Shown here piece by piece: positions 38,133 through 49,800 of a stretch of 64,000 bases of DNA. Every line of letters begins with the position of its first letter. Positions within the stretch are counted from its first letter, which is position 1. Source of the stretch: Tritrichomonas musculus (Eukaryota; Parabasalia; Tritrichomonadida; Tritrichomonadidae). The notes under the pieces are model-generated. The model was not told the DNA's origin. It did not search any database and saw only the letters and a program-made list of their open reading frames with translations. The translations under genes and the position numbers were made by a program. Location: positions 1,054,001 through 1,118,000 of the forward strand of contig JAPFFF010000012.1 of assembly GCA_039105265.1 (NCBI GenBank), read 5' to 3'.

Positions 38133-39374
38133 CTATCTTTGACCTAAAATTTTTAAAAAAGTGGTCTGTCTTTTGATTTTTAGTTTATTTTGATAACGAT
38201 CAATTTCGATCCAATTTTCACCTTCATTTGAGAGCTCAATGGCCCAGTTTTTGAGATGAGCTCCGTTTTCATTGCTGTTGCAAGACTTGATTGAATAGCT
38301 TGACAGTTGGACGAACTTGTCCTTGAAGTCGAAGGAGATGAAGGCGTCGCCATCGTCCTTTGATTGGTAGACGTTTGTGTCTCCGAAATCGACCAGATTT
38401 TTCGGATGCCTGCTATTGTTATGTATTGAATTTGAATCTATTTTAATCGTCCCATTATCATGTATATTCCCTTTTGTTTGAGTTGATAAATAGTTCATTA
38501 TTCCATTGAATTCTTCACCCCTTTGAAAAGTGAATTCTTTGATGCCGATGAAATATCTTTTAACGTCTTTTTGTGTGAAGTTCGTTGATTGACTGGTGAG
38601 AATTCGTGATCGGATCGAATCCCAAATATCTGAATTGATTGATGAATAATTATTTGAATTTATGAAGCTCAGAAATTTTTCTTTGCTCACATTGAAAATT
38701 TGAATGTATTCAAATAAATTTGAATAGGTTTCGTCGGTTTCATTTAATGACATAATAAATTCGAGTAACGAGTCTTCATCTTTAAGCTTTAATGATTCAT
38801 TCCGTAAAATTTCTTCAATTGTGCAAACATCTAACTTTTTCAATTCTTTTTTATCGATGAATTCAAAATGACTTGCAATGAATTCAATCAATTTTTGGAG
38901 TACATCGGAACATGAGTCATAATTGTTTTGAAGTACCGATTCCATATCAATGACTGAAAGAAGATAATCGACTGAGTTTTCTGTAGTTAATTCTGAGTAA
39001 TAATCTTTTTAAAGACGTACGCATTCATCAATGTTACCAAGAAGATAAAAATATTTTAAAAATTGTTGATGTTGTTCTTGATTAATTTTTAAATTTGTAA
39101 AAGTTGAAAGAGATAAAAAATCGGTAAAATAATCTTCTTTGTTCAAAGTTGCTTTGTCTGTTTTATCCTTATTTTTGTTGGTATTGATAGAAAATTCATT
39201 GATTGATTCATCAATGAAATGTAATTTTCTGATTTCTGGAGATAAAATATCTGCAATGATTCTATTCGTCGTGTATTTCTTCCCATTGACGATGAATGTA
39301 AAATGATGATCGTATTTGTTAAAAGGGATATTTCCAAAATTTTTTATACCAAGAAAAAAATTTCTTTCTATCAT
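38133..39374 (-). pseudogene. BTB-like / discoidin (F5/8 C)-like protein, interrupted by one in-frame stop
   Basis: A 121-codon stretch (39009-39374) and a 270-codon stretch (38133-38945) are in the same frame. Between them lies one TAA (39009-39011), after which about 21 codons stay open up to the next Met. The N-terminal part has the trichomonad BTB-like pattern (FTFIVNGKKYTTNRIIADILSPEIRKLH). The middle resembles a BACK-like helical region, and the C-terminal 120 residues a discoidin/F5-8 C type domain (NLVDFGDTNVYQSKDDGDAF, LSSYSIKSC, LKNWAIELSNEGENW). The end (TTFLKILGQR) is shorter than is usual for this family, so the C-terminus may also be altered. Confidence 0.65.
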
Positions 39375-39490
39375 TTACTAAAATCAAATTTTTGAGAACT
39401 AAAATGGTCGCTATCATAATTTTACATTTGAAGGTTATTCAAAAAGCAAGTGCCTAGAAGATATTTAATATTTATATACATACTATTTAC

Positions 39491-40549
39491 TTATTCAAAT
39501 GTAATAATAGGCCGAATGGCTTTCTTTCCAACAAGATCATCATAAGCTTTGTTAATATCATCAAACTTATAATAGGTCAAAAATTCGTTTAATGGGAATT
39601 TTCCTTCTCTATAGTACTCAATCATTTGTGGGATGAAAACATTTTTGTCTGAGTTTCCAATGCAAGCGAATGGCCACTTATCATTACCAAGATCGCCAGT
39701 GATATCATATCTTTCTGTTTTATCTGAAAGATGAAGATCAACCTTTTTTACAAGTTCTTTGTTTCCTGTTGTATCTTCACAATAATCAATTTGTCCATTT
39801 TTCTTAACAAATTCAGCAAGGGCCGTTAAATCTTTATCTTCATTTGGATTAATTAAAAGTGTAGCACCGAACTTTTGAGCAAGTTGTAATTTTTCCGGAT
39901 GGCGATCAATTGCAATGATTGATTTTAGACCAGCAATTTTGGCAGCCATAATTCCGGTGAGTCCCACAGTTCCCATTCCTATAACAGCTAATGAATGACC
40001 TGGTTGTGCTTTGAAATAGTTAAGAACGCCTCCAGCACCAGTAATTGGGCAGCAAGCAAGGAAGCAAACATGGCGTAAATCAACACTTGGATCAACACGA
40101 ACAAGAGTACATGCACGTACAACAGCGTGATCAGCAAAAGTTCCATGGCATGAGAATGCTCGAACTGGTTTTCCATCTTTAGTTGAAAGTGGAGTTGTTC
40201 TGTCAAATTGTTTGCCATACCAGTAATCAAATGCGTGTTCACAGTCCCAAAATCGGCCTTCTTGGCAAGGTTTACATTTTCCGCAATTATTTGTTGCAAT
40301 TATGACATGATCACCAATTTTGAAGCCGCTGACAGATTTGCCCATCTTTTCAATGATACCAGCTCCTTCGTGTCCCATAACGATTGGATAAGTTTGATCT
40401 TTTGCGTGCATGTAATGAAGATCGCATCCACATAAACCTGAACAAGTAATTTTAACAAGTACTTCATCATCCAAAGGTTCCCTTAAGTTAAGTGTTTCAA
40501 ATGTAAATTTATCAGTTGGTCCATTCACGACAGCTGCATGAACTTGCAT
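39491..40549 (-). CDS. Zinc-dependent alcohol dehydrogenase (MDR family)
   Basis: 352 residues from MQVHAAVV. The frame extends 10 codons further up (40579), but the initiator TCATTT lies inside that extension 10-13 bases before this ATG, so the inner Met is chosen. Motifs: catalytic zinc region CSGLCGCDLHYMH and GHEGAGIIEKMG; structural zinc CGKCKPCQEGRFWDC (C-x2-C-x2-C-x7-C); second catalytic Cys in FLACCPITGAG; nucleotide-binding GMGTVGL followed by an acidic AIDRHPEK, which favours NAD(H) over NADP(H). It would oxidise alcohols or reduce aldehydes in the cytosol; the substrate cannot be read from sequence. Length is normal. The close fit to bacterial-type enzymes makes lateral transfer plausible but is not proof. 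Confidence 0.88.
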   Translation of the reverse strand: MQVHAAVVNGPTDKFTFETLNLREPLDDEVLVKITCSGLCGCDLHYMHAKDQTYPIVMGHEGAGIIEKMGKSVSGFKIGDHVIIATNNCGKCKPCQEGRFWDCEHAFDYWYGKQFDRTTPLSTKDGKPVRAFSCHGTFADHAVVRACTLVRVDPSVDLRHVCFLACCPITGAGGVLNYFKAQPGHSLAVIGMGTVGLTGIMAAKIAGLKSIIAIDRHPEKLQLAQKFGATLLINPNEDKDLTALAEFVKKNGQIDYCEDTTGNKELVKKVDLHLSDKTERYDITGDLGNDKWPFACIGNSDKNVFIPQMIEYYREGKFPLNEFLTYYKFDDINKAYDDLVGKKAIRPIITFE

Positions 40550-40555
40550 TTTAAA

Positions 40556-40561
40556 AAATGA
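40556..40561 (-). promoter_or_regulatory. Initiator-like motif of the alcohol dehydrogenase gene
   Basis: TCATTT, 7-12 bases before the chosen ATG (40549), matches the trichomonad initiator TCA-Y-(T/A). Confidence 0.5.
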
Positions 40562-40599
40562 ATTAAAAAAATTGATCAAATTTCACAAAATTTTGTGAA

Positions 40600-41690
40600 T
40601 TTTATCGTATTTTTTTATATGAAATTTTATCGTATATTGTATTCAAATTTTGATTATAAAAAATACGATATTATTACAAAAAGTAGAAGTAAGGTTCTAC
40701 CAAAAAAGTTTAGTGGACCATTGTTTTTGAAACCTCTTTACTTTTTTTTAAGTTTAAGCATCTTTAATCAGGGCAGTCTTTATCCTTTTTTGTAAAAATA
40801 TAAATTATGTATAAAAAACAAGTAAAAAAGATTATTTATAGCTCTTATTAATTCCCTTTAAGAAAATAATGATGTTTTCTTTATTTTTTAATTAGAATTG
40901 GTGGTAATAAAAGGTCTAGCCTAGCTTATATCTTCATTGTGGTAATTATTTTTAAAAGTAATCACAAAATAAAGTATATTTATCATGATTGCAAAGCAAA
41001 TACTTATTTTGCATGGCATTAGAAGATGATGTGTTGTTTATTTAGGAATATTGAAAACAATAATTAAATCTTAATGATCTAATTCATATTTGGCTAATAT
41101 GATAAACTCTAAGCTATGTTTTATAAAATGATTTAAGAATATATAATTAGAAAATATTCATAAGGCAAAGTACTTTTGATATATTGAGAAAGTATGATAA
41201 AATTCATATATTATGAAATATTCTAAGAGGATAATAAAATGATTTGTATTATAAAATAGAATGTATCACCATTAAAAACTAATAATTTTGAAAGATAAAT
41301 ATAATTTATTATATACACGATTTCAAAGGAAAATGATCGTACATATAGTAAAATTTATGAAAAGTGCAAAGTTTCCACTTATTCATAGAAATTTTGAATT
41401 GATTTTTTTTTTTTTTTTTGAAATTAACATCCCTGTTTATTTATTTTGATATTAATAAAAAATAAAAATAAAAAAACAGGAAACTAATTTTGTGAAAAAA
41501 GGTTAAAAATTTTTATTATTGAAAGGAAAAAAAAAGAAAGAAAAAATTTGAAAGAAAAAATAGTAGTCCGTCATTTGGTATAAAGTTTAAAAAAGATCTC
41601 AGGAAAAAATGTTTTATTTAACATTTTTATATTATTCCCAAAAGATTTTATTACATTCATAGTGTTTTTAATATGATTTTAATAAGCTTA
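40600..41690. other. AT-rich intergenic stretch
   Basis: No gene, RNA or clear repeat is seen. It contains A/T homopolymer runs (41403-41420) and some AATAAAAATAAAAA simple sequence, and leads into the minisatellite. Confidence 0.6.
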
Positions 41691-43705
41691 TTTTATGAAA
41701 TTTCAACAAATATTTTTATGCAATTTCTGTAAATATTTTATCTAGTTTCAACCAATATTTTATCAAATTTCAATCACTATTTTATCTAATTTCAACAAAT
41801 ATTTTACCAAATTTCAACAAATTTTTTATCTAATTTAAGCAATTATTTTATAAAATTTTAACGAATACTTTATGAAATTTCAACAAGCATTTTATGCTAT
41901 TTAAGCGAGTATTTTATCAAATTTCAGCAAGTATTATATGATGTTTCGACAAATATCTTATCAAATTCGAACAAACATTTCATCTAATTTCAACAAGAAT
42001 TTTATAAAGTTACAACAAGCATTTTATATAATTTCGACCAATATTTATGAGATTTCAATCACTATTTCATCAAATTTCAACAAGTATTATATGAGATTTC
42101 ATCAAGCATTTTATAAAATTTCAGCAAATTTTTTATCTAATTTCAACGATTGTTTCATAAAATTTAAACAAATAATTTATTTTGTTTCAACAAATATTTT
42201 ATGCAATTTCAACAAGTATTTTATCAAATTTCATCAAGTATTATATGATGTTTCAACAAATATCTTATCAAATTCAGACAATCATTTCATCTAATTTCAA
42301 CAAAAATTTTATAAAATTTCAGCAAATTTTTTTTATCTAATTTCAACCAATATTTTATCAGATTTTCAATCATTATTTTATCAAATTTCAACAAGTATTA
42401 TATGAAATTTCATCCAATATTTTATAATGTTTCAACAAACATTTTATACAATTTCAACCAATTTTTTTTGATCAAATATCAATTTAATATTTAATAAAAT
42501 TTCAGCTAAAATTTAATATGATTTCAAACAAACATTTAATGAAGTTTTTAACAAATGTTTTATGAAGTTTCAGCCAATATTTTATCAAGTTTCAACAAGT
42601 TTTTTTTATTATATTTCAACATATTATTTTATAAAGTTTCAACGAATATTTTATGCAATTTCAACATATTTTTTTTTAATCAAATTTCAACAAATGTTTT
42701 ATCAAATTTCAGCGAATGTTTTATGAAATTTCAACAAACGTTTTTATCAAATTTCATAAAAAAAATATTTTATCAAGTCTCAACAAATATTTTATATGAT
42801 TTCAATCAGCATTTTATCAAATTAAAGCAAATTTTTTTTATCAAATTTCAGCAAATATTTTATATGATTTCAACCATTATTTTATATGATTTCAACAAAC
42901 GTTTAAATCAAATTTCAACAAATATTTTTATGCCATTTCAACAAATATTTTATATGATTTCAACAAACATTTAAATCAAATTAAAACAAGTATTTTATCT
43001 AGTCTCAACAAATATTTTATATGATTTCAACCATTTTTTTTTATCAAATTTCAGCAAATATTTTATACTATTTTAACAAATGTTTTATCAAATTTCAACA
43101 AATGTTTTATGCAATTTCATTAAGCGTTTTATGCAATTTCAACAAATGTTTTATGCAATTTCAACAAATATTTTATATGATTTCAACAAATATTTCATCA
43201 AATTTCAACAAATGGTTTATGCAATTTTAATCTGTTCTTTTTTATAATATTTCAAAAAAAAAAAATTTCATCAAATTTCAACAAATTTTTTTTTATCAAA
43301 TTTCAACAAATTTTTTTTATGAAATTTCAACCAATATTTTATCAAATTTCCACACATGTTTCATAGAATTTTGACGTATTATTTATGAAATTTCAACCAA
43401 TATTTTTATCAAGTTTCATTTTAGATTTTTATCAAGTTTCATTTGATGTTTTTATCAAATTTCATTTTGATATTTCATCTAATTTCATTTGATATTTTTA
43501 TATAATTTCATTTTATATTTTTTATCAAATTACATTTTATATTTCTATCAAGTTTCATTTGATATTTCATCTAATTTCAATTCCTATTTTTTATCAAGTT
43601 TCATTTTATATTTTTATGAAGTTTCGTTTTCTATTTTTATCAAGTTTCATTTTATATTTTTATCAAATTTCATTTTATATTTTTATCAAGTTTCAACAAG
43701 CATTT
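41690..43705 (+). repeat. Degenerate AT-rich minisatellite, about 21-24-bp period
   Basis: Two kilobases of drifting copies of ATTTTATCAAATTTCAACAA, with the second half shifting to TTTTTATCAAGTTTCATTTTATA. Several stretches stay open because the period is mostly a multiple of three and the unit lacks stop codons, giving pseudo-proteins such as NFNKYFIKFHQVLYDVSTNI. It ends directly at the coiled-coil segment starting near 43705. Confidence 0.85.
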
Positions 43706-44244
43706 TAAAATCACAACTTGAAGAGCTAAATGAAAAATATAAGAAAGAAATGGAGGAAAAAGAGGAAGAGTATAAAAAGCAAATCGAAGCACTAGAAGAA
43801 AAGCATAAAAAAGAGCTTGAAGAAGGAGGTAAAAATCAAACAGAAGAACTAGAAGAAAAGCATAAGAAAGAGCTCGAAGATAAAGAAGAAGAACACAAAA
43901 AGCAAACCGAAGAACTTGAAGAAAAGCATAAGAAAGAGCTCGAAGATAAAGAAGAAGAACACAAAAAGCAAACAGAAGAACTTGAAGAAAAACATAAGAA
44001 AGAGCTCGAAGAAAAACAAAAGCAAGTTAAAACATTAGAAGAAAAGCATAAAAGGGAGCTCAAAGAAAAAGAAGAAGAGCACAAAGAGCAACTCGAAGAA
44101 ATGGACATTGAATATGACAGAAAGATAAAAGAAAAAGAAGATGAACATAAAGAACAACTGGCAGACATGGACCTAGAATATGAAAGACAACTAAATGAGA
44201 AAGATGATGAAATCCAAAGGTTAAAAGAAAAATACGAAAAATGA
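43489..44244 (+). CDS. Coiled-coil protein fragment fused to minisatellite
   Basis: 251 codons. Residues 1-70 are translated minisatellite (aromatic/Ile-rich, FLSNFILYFYQVS). From about residue 74 (SQLEELNEKYKKEMEEKEEEYKKQ) the protein is a regular, highly charged coiled coil with 15-16-residue repeats (EELEEKHKKELEDKEEEHKK), ending DEIQRLKEKYEK. The coiled coil looks like the C-terminal part of a longer trichomonad coiled-coil protein whose upstream part was replaced by or lost to the repeat. The start is uncertain, and the fragment may not be expressed. Confidence 0.5.
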   Translation: MIFLYNFILYFLSNYILYFYQVSFDISSNFNSYFLSSFILYFYEVSFSIFIKFHFIFLSNFILYFYQVSTSILKSQLEELNEKYKKEMEEKEEEYKKQIEALEEKHKKELEEGGKNQTEELEEKHKKELEDKEEEHKKQTEELEEKHKKELEDKEEEHKKQTEELEEKHKKELEEKQKQVKTLEEKHKRELKEKEEEHKEQLEEMDIEYDRKIKEKEDEHKEQLADMDLEYERQLNEKDDEIQRLKEKYEK

Positions 44245-44421
44245 TTTAAAGGCTTCGATTCTTTTTCAATCACAAAATAATTAATAAATTAATTATAAAC
44301 TTAAATATACCAACTTTTTCTTCAAGAAAAGGATCACTTCCTTTTTTGTATTTGAAAAACTCCTCTTTACACTTGATGTTTAATATATTAATTTAAAATT
44401 GTTTTCAAAAAAAAAAAGATC

Positions 44422-44493
44422 GCATCTGCAGGGACTCGAACCCGGAATCTCCTCCTTAGAAGGGAGGCGCATTATCCATTATGCTACAGATGC
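44422..44493 (-). tRNA. tRNA-Arg(TCT)
   Basis: A 72-base cloverleaf: acceptor GCATCTG/CAGATGC, D arm GCAT...TGCG, anticodon arm CCTCC-CTTCTAA-GGAGG with anticodon TCT, T arm CCGGG-TTCGAGT-CCCTG with one C-T mismatch. No intron. An A/T run on the 3' side (44407-44418, read as T on the tRNA strand) can terminate Pol III. No retrotransposon lies next to it. Confidence 0.92.
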
Positions 44494-44563
44494 TACTGTT
44501 AACTCAAAAAAATATATATAGATGTTGTATTATTTTTTGACAAAATGATTAGAATCGAAGATG

Positions 44564-45785
44564 TCAAAACAAAAATTTTGTGAACTCTTCCTGTTGCCTT
44601 ATTAGATTGTCCATTTGATCTCTCATTTGGATGATGATTATTTGTTCTTCAATTCTATTCTGCTTTCCATTTAAATCTTCTTGCTTTGCTTTGGTATCGT
44701 TTTCAAGTTCTTCGATTCGTTGCTGCTTAGCATTGATGTCGTTTATCTTGTTATTGATATCTTCTTGCTTAGCATTGTTGTCTCTTTCTAATTCTTCAAT
44801 TCTTTGCTTTTTCATGTTTATATCAATTTGTTTGTTGTTAATATCATCCTGCTTTGCATTGTTGTCTTTCTCGAGTTCTTCAATGTGCTGCTGTTTTGCA
44901 TTGATATCGTTTTGCTTATCACCGTTTTCTCTTTCTAATTCAGTTATCCGCTCTTGATGCTTTGTATTCTCCTCTTTTTCTTTTGAAAGAGACTGTTCAA
45001 GCTCTTCTTTTTAGTAGAGAGTTCTTAAATCTGCTCCATCTGTTTCGCCTTGATGGCTTCATGCTCCATTGCTGTATCATTTAGTTGAATTTCTCGTGTT
45101 TGAACTGTTTTTTGCGTTATTTCGGGATTTTCATTAAGCAATGATACTTCTTCATTCTTTTTGACTGCTTCTTGAGCAAGTTCTTCTATCTGATGTTGCT
45201 TAGCATTAATGTCATTTTGCTTACCATTATTATCTTTCACAAGTTCTTCGATCTTTTGCTGTTTTGAGTTGATATCTTCTCGCTTGGAACTATTATCTTT
45301 CTCAAGCTCTTCGATGCGTTGCTGTTTAGCATTAATACAGTAGTGAATTTAATATGGTAACACTTTTTTTTTAGTAAAAAAATTTAAAAAATTTAAATTT
45401 CAATTTTTCTCGATATATATGATATTTATTTAAAAACAAAGTATATCAATATATTCAGCAATACACATATAATATGCAACACAAATGAAGTGACCGTTTA
45501 AATTAGTGAATTTTTTTTTTACCAAAAAAAAGTGTTACCATAAAAAATACCGTTACCATATTAAATTCACTACTATATTATTTTGCTTGTTGTTGATATC
45601 TTGTTGCTTTGCATTGTTGTCACTTTCAAGTTCTTCAATTCTACCTTGTTTAGCATTTAAATCATTCTGTTTGTTGTTGATATTTTCCTGTTTAGTAGCA
45701 TTGTCTTTCTCAAGATCTTCAACAGGTTGAGTTTTAGCATTTGCAGAAGCAGAAATCCTGCTTTTGATGTCAGAATTGTCCTCAG
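44564..45785 (-). pseudogene. Broken coiled-coil gene with NAKQQRIEELE repeats, hit by a MITE
   Basis: The minus strand encodes a 14-28-residue repeat (NNAKQEDINNK, NDINAKQQRIEELE) from about 45785 down to the stop at 44564. The frame is open from about 45005 to 44564, then changes at TAG/TAA codons near 45010, and another open stretch (45025-45240) ends QMEQI. A 238-bp MITE interrupts it at 45338-45575. At about 45785 the coding sense flips to the plus strand. The protein would be a long hydrophilic coiled coil; no enzymatic domain is seen. Confidence 0.6.
45338..45575. mobile_element. MITE with TA target duplication (Tc1/mariner-type)
   Basis: The inverted ends CAGTAGTGAATTTAATATGG and its mirror (...TTAAATTCACTACTA) are flanked by TA on both sides (45336-45337, 45576-45577). 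Removing the insert and one TA restores the coiled-coil repeat spacing exactly as in the neighbouring units, so this is a clean insertion. The interior holds a second inverted pair (GGTAACACTTTTTTT / AAAAAAAGTGTTACC). Confidence 0.8.
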
Positions 45786-45792
45786 TCACGTA

Positions 45793-45930
45793 GATACAAG
45801 AAGACATCAACAATGAACAAAATGATATCAATTCCAAGCAGCAAAGAATTGATGAATTAGAGAAAGACAACGAAGGCAAGCAAGAAGACATCAACAACAA
45901 GCATAACAACATCAATGCCAAACAGCAACG
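45793..45930 (+). pseudogene. Inverted coiled-coil fragment
   Basis: The plus strand reads QEDINNEQNDINSKQQRIDELEKDN...KQEDINNKHNNINAKQQ, the same repeat family as 44564-45785 but in the opposite orientation. The two stand head to head about 10 bases apart, pointing to an inversion within a former coiled-coil gene or an inverted duplication. Confidence 0.6.
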
Positions 45931-45985
45931 TTTTAATTTACTGAATCTTTCTTTCTTAAAAAAAAAAAAATATAATAATAAAAAT

Positions 45986-46058
45986 GCTTCTGGCGCTGAT
46001 CGAATGCGCGATCTTCCGCTTACTAGGAGAACGCTATAGCTGCTAAGCTAACTGAAGC
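45986..46058 (-). tRNA. tRNA-Thr(AGT), degenerate, possibly a pseudogene
   Basis: 73 bases fold as acceptor GCTTCAG/CAGAAGC, D arm AGCT...AGCG, anticodon arm TTCTC-CTAGTAA-GCGGA (anticodon AGT) and T arm GCGCA-TTCGATC-AGCGC. One mismatch in each stem (A-A, A-G, T-C, A-A) is more than expected in a functional gene, so decay is likely. A T run follows on its strand. Confidence 0.6.
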
Positions 46059-46270
46059 TTTCATTCTCACATAGCCTTAATATTATAAAAAAAAAATAAT
46101 ATTAACATTTTATATTTTGACATAGTATAAAAAACTGATGAAAATTAAATTCTTTACCCATTAGCTGACGTTACTTCAAGATCTTTTGTTGCTATGATTT
46201 CAAAAAAATCCATTTTCGAAATTTGAAAAATTTTTTGGACATCTTTTTTGAATTGAACCAAAACTTGCAA

Positions 46271-46506
46271 ATAAAAAGACAGAAAACGAGTTGAAATCAA
46301 AATTGAATGAACTCACCGCTGAAATTGAGAAGAAAGAAGAATTCATTCAAAAAGTTGAAAAATTAAAAGAAACTGCTTTCATCATTGATCAAGAAAACCA
46401 GAAACTAAAAAGTGCTTCCTCAATTGAATACGAACTTATCTCGATTAGAGACATACATAAAGAAATTTCATCATTATTTTACGAAGGTTTTGGAAATTTA
46501 TGCTAG
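46271..46506 (+). pseudogene. Coiled-coil gene 3' fragment
   Basis: The frame KTENELKSKLNELTAEIEKK...ENQKLKSASSIEYELISIRDIHKEISSLFYEGFGNLC ends at 46506. It has helical, charged composition and no proper start (first Met 46291). It looks like the tail of a larger gene. Confidence 0.35.
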
Positions 46507-46697
46507 ATAAACGTTTACAATTGGCTCCATTTAATAAAAGACTCCATTTATTACTTTAAATTTGAGCTAAATTAAAAAAAATACAACATAATAAACTTAT
46601 GATTAAATTATATATATAAATATTTTGATTATTAATCATGATCCATAATCATTTAATAGACATAATCAATTTTATTCTTAAAAAGCTTATAATTTCA

Positions 46698-46797
46698 TTT
46701 TCATAAATGCAAAGAATGAAAAACAATAATAATTCATTCTTTTTTTTTTTTTTTAAGAATAAAGACATTAAAAATTGATTCTTTGCATTTATGAAAA
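46698..46797. repeat. Short inverted repeat, 20-bp arms
   Basis: TTTTCATAAATGCAAAGAAT (46698-46717) and its exact reverse complement (46778-46797) lie around a T-rich centre. It is a 100-bp hairpin-like MITE. Confidence 0.7.
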
Positions 46798-46879
46798 ACA
46801 ATCATTCTTTTTTATTTAATAAAGTATAGAAAAAAAAAATATCATATAAAATAGTTTCAATGTTTACTTTTTATAAAGT

Positions 46880-49800
46880 TCATAGATCATTAAGCATTGA
46901 TTTGAACTTTTTCGGAATCGTCATATTTTCAATTTTGCATCCTTTAAAAGCATCTTCATCAATTGTTTTGATATGTGAATCTTCAGGAATTTCAACACTT
47001 TTTAGTTTCTTGCACCATGAAAAAGCAGATCTGCAAACATGCTCGACACCTGAAGGAATAGTGATGCTCTTAATTAATGTTTGCGAGAATGAGTAAGCAC
47101 AAATTCTCTTTATAAACGACGGAATAGAAATATTTTCAATATCTCGACGAACAAAAAGAAGGCAATCATATTCGTCACTTTTTTGATCTGATTTTCCAAC
47201 GAGCATCTTGTTGTCAATGCACATGAAATGATTGCTTTTCGGCATAACTGTGACACTTCTCAAATTTGGTGTCTTGCGGCACCATCCTTCTTTGAGGTCA
47301 CACAAACTTGAAGGAAGCTCAATCCTTACAATTGAAGAATTCGCAAACGCATCTTTTTCAATTGATTGAATACTTGAGTCAGGTGAAAATCGGATAGATT
47401 TTATTTTTGTCGAATTTTTGAATGAATCTTTAAAAAAATTTTTTATAATGAATTCTTTTTTATCGTGCTCAATCGAACGTGGAATGAAAACATCACCTTT
47501 AGCTGAATCGTTTCCAATCACACAGGCAGTTTTGTCATCATTATCCAAGAGAAATATGACATTGTTCTTTTTCGCCTGTACAAGTTCTGTGACAACAACA
47601 TCATCGTCATCGTCATCTTCGACATTTATTATAATTTTACTTTGGTTTTGTTCTGTTTCTTCTTCTTCTTCAGATTTCTCTTCTTCTTCTTCTTCTTCTT
47701 CATCGGCATCTTTTTCCGTTTGTGTTTCAGTAATTTTTATTTTTTCAGTCATTAAATTTTGAATTAAACCGTTCCAGTCAATTTTTGAATCAATTGAATG
47801 AAGCCATTTTATTCCTTTCTCAAATATGAGTGACCACATTTTGAAGCATTCTTTTTTGTATTTCGCCATATAGGCCAAACTTGACACTGTTCCAACAATG
47901 CTCTGAAAATTGTCAGAAATTTTTGTGTTTACACATAATTTATTAACTTTTTGAATGAACTCATTCAATTTTTCATTAATCAAAAAGTTAGGTACATTTT
48001 TCCAACAACCGTTAATTTCTTGTTCAGAAATAATTGAAATCAAATCTTTTGCTTTTGAAGGTAAAAATGTCCTCTTTGCATAAGAACTGAAATTGCGACC
48101 ACCGCCTCTCAATCTTAGAACCAAATGAATAGTCGAACTATCACTAATGTAATACTCAAAGAGTGTCATCCGGTCCTCGAGCTGCCTTCCAGCGAAAACC
48201 AGCCTTTGTTGGTCAATTGGATATCCATGACTTTCTTGTATCAAGTGTTTAAGTTCGTAAATGTTGCTTGATGAACTAATGCGAAGATCAAAATGCTTTC
48301 CAGTTAAAGTTTTCACATAAACAGTAATCTGATCCAGTTTGTTCTTTATATGAGGATCATCTCGTAGCAATTTGGTCTTCTCTTTTTCTTTATGGCAAAC
48401 TTTTTCTTGAACGCCAAACAGACCTGTGTAGGGTGTCAGAATTCGGTAAGTGATTGACAATTGAATTATTTTTGACACAATTTCGTCGGTTGGCTCAAGT
48501 TCTCTCAGAATTCTAATGTTCTCATTATTGAAGAGATATTCTAGACTTCTCTTCACATTCGATGACTCAGGTAACTTTTTCAATTCAAGGACGGTTGACT
48601 CAGAATTTCCCTCAATTTCAATACAGACGTTTAAATTTTCATCGAATTCATTTGGAGCTTTGAAATAGAAAGTTGCCGGGATTCCGGGTGACAATTGACA
48701 ATTTGACAGAGGAGGCAAAATCTCAACAGACTCATTATTTTCAATTGATATGTCAATTTTACATAAACCATTCAAACTTTGAGCTAATTGGTTGATCACT
48801 TTTGATCGCATGTCATCGCCAGAAAGAACGAAATCAACGAAGCCATTTCCATACCTGCTGATGCCTTTGACAAGTTTCTGATCAACACCATAGCCAATGC
48901 CAATTGAGCTGCACATCGTGGTGATTGAATTGGAACGAACAAGATTGAGAACTTCCTTCCTATCATAGACACAACCGTCCGTTAAAACAAAAACTCGTCT
49001 TAATTTATCTTTTTGTGAAAGTGGAGCCTTAAAAACATAAGAAAGAGGATTTGACAAAACAGTTCCTCCTAAATCTGCTTTTAATGTATTTGCCAAATTC
49101 AATGCTTTATTTGAATTTGAATCGTTATATGGAAGGGGACTCTGAAAAAGTGGAATAAAACTTGTACCAAAACGAATGACATTGAAATAGCTGTTCTCGG
49201 GCAGTGATTTGATGAAAAAGGTCAGACATTGCCTTGCTAGTTTGATCTCTCCACCTGACATCGAGTCTGAACAATCAACAATGAAAATGAACTCTTCACC
49301 TGAATGATCATAATTCTGAACTTCTTTGGTCGGTATGAAAGTGAACGATCCATAATTCTCACAGCACATGGCAACTCCAGTTACAATGGAATTTTGCAGT
49401 TGTTTTGAAAAAGTGGCATTTTGCGTATTAAATGAAATTGATAGATTTGTTAATGTGGGATCTAAATGGTCAATCGTATAGGTACGTGTCAAAAAATCAA
49501 TATTTCCATCTGGATTAGAAGTAATAAATGTCCCAGGCAGGTGATAATATGAGAAATTTAATGAAAAATAGAAATCTGAACATTTGAGAAGTTTATCATT
49601 ATTCAAACCAGGTAATGTGAGTGGGAAAAAAATACCAATAGTATCATGAGATATAAATGTAACTGGTAATTCAAAATTAACTGATATTGTAACCATTTGA
49701 TTTCGTAATATATTTGGAATCGCAATTGTAGCATAAGAATCATCACCTATTCCAAAAACTGCTTTTTCTCCTTCTTTTATTTTTTCTCTAAAATTTTTTT

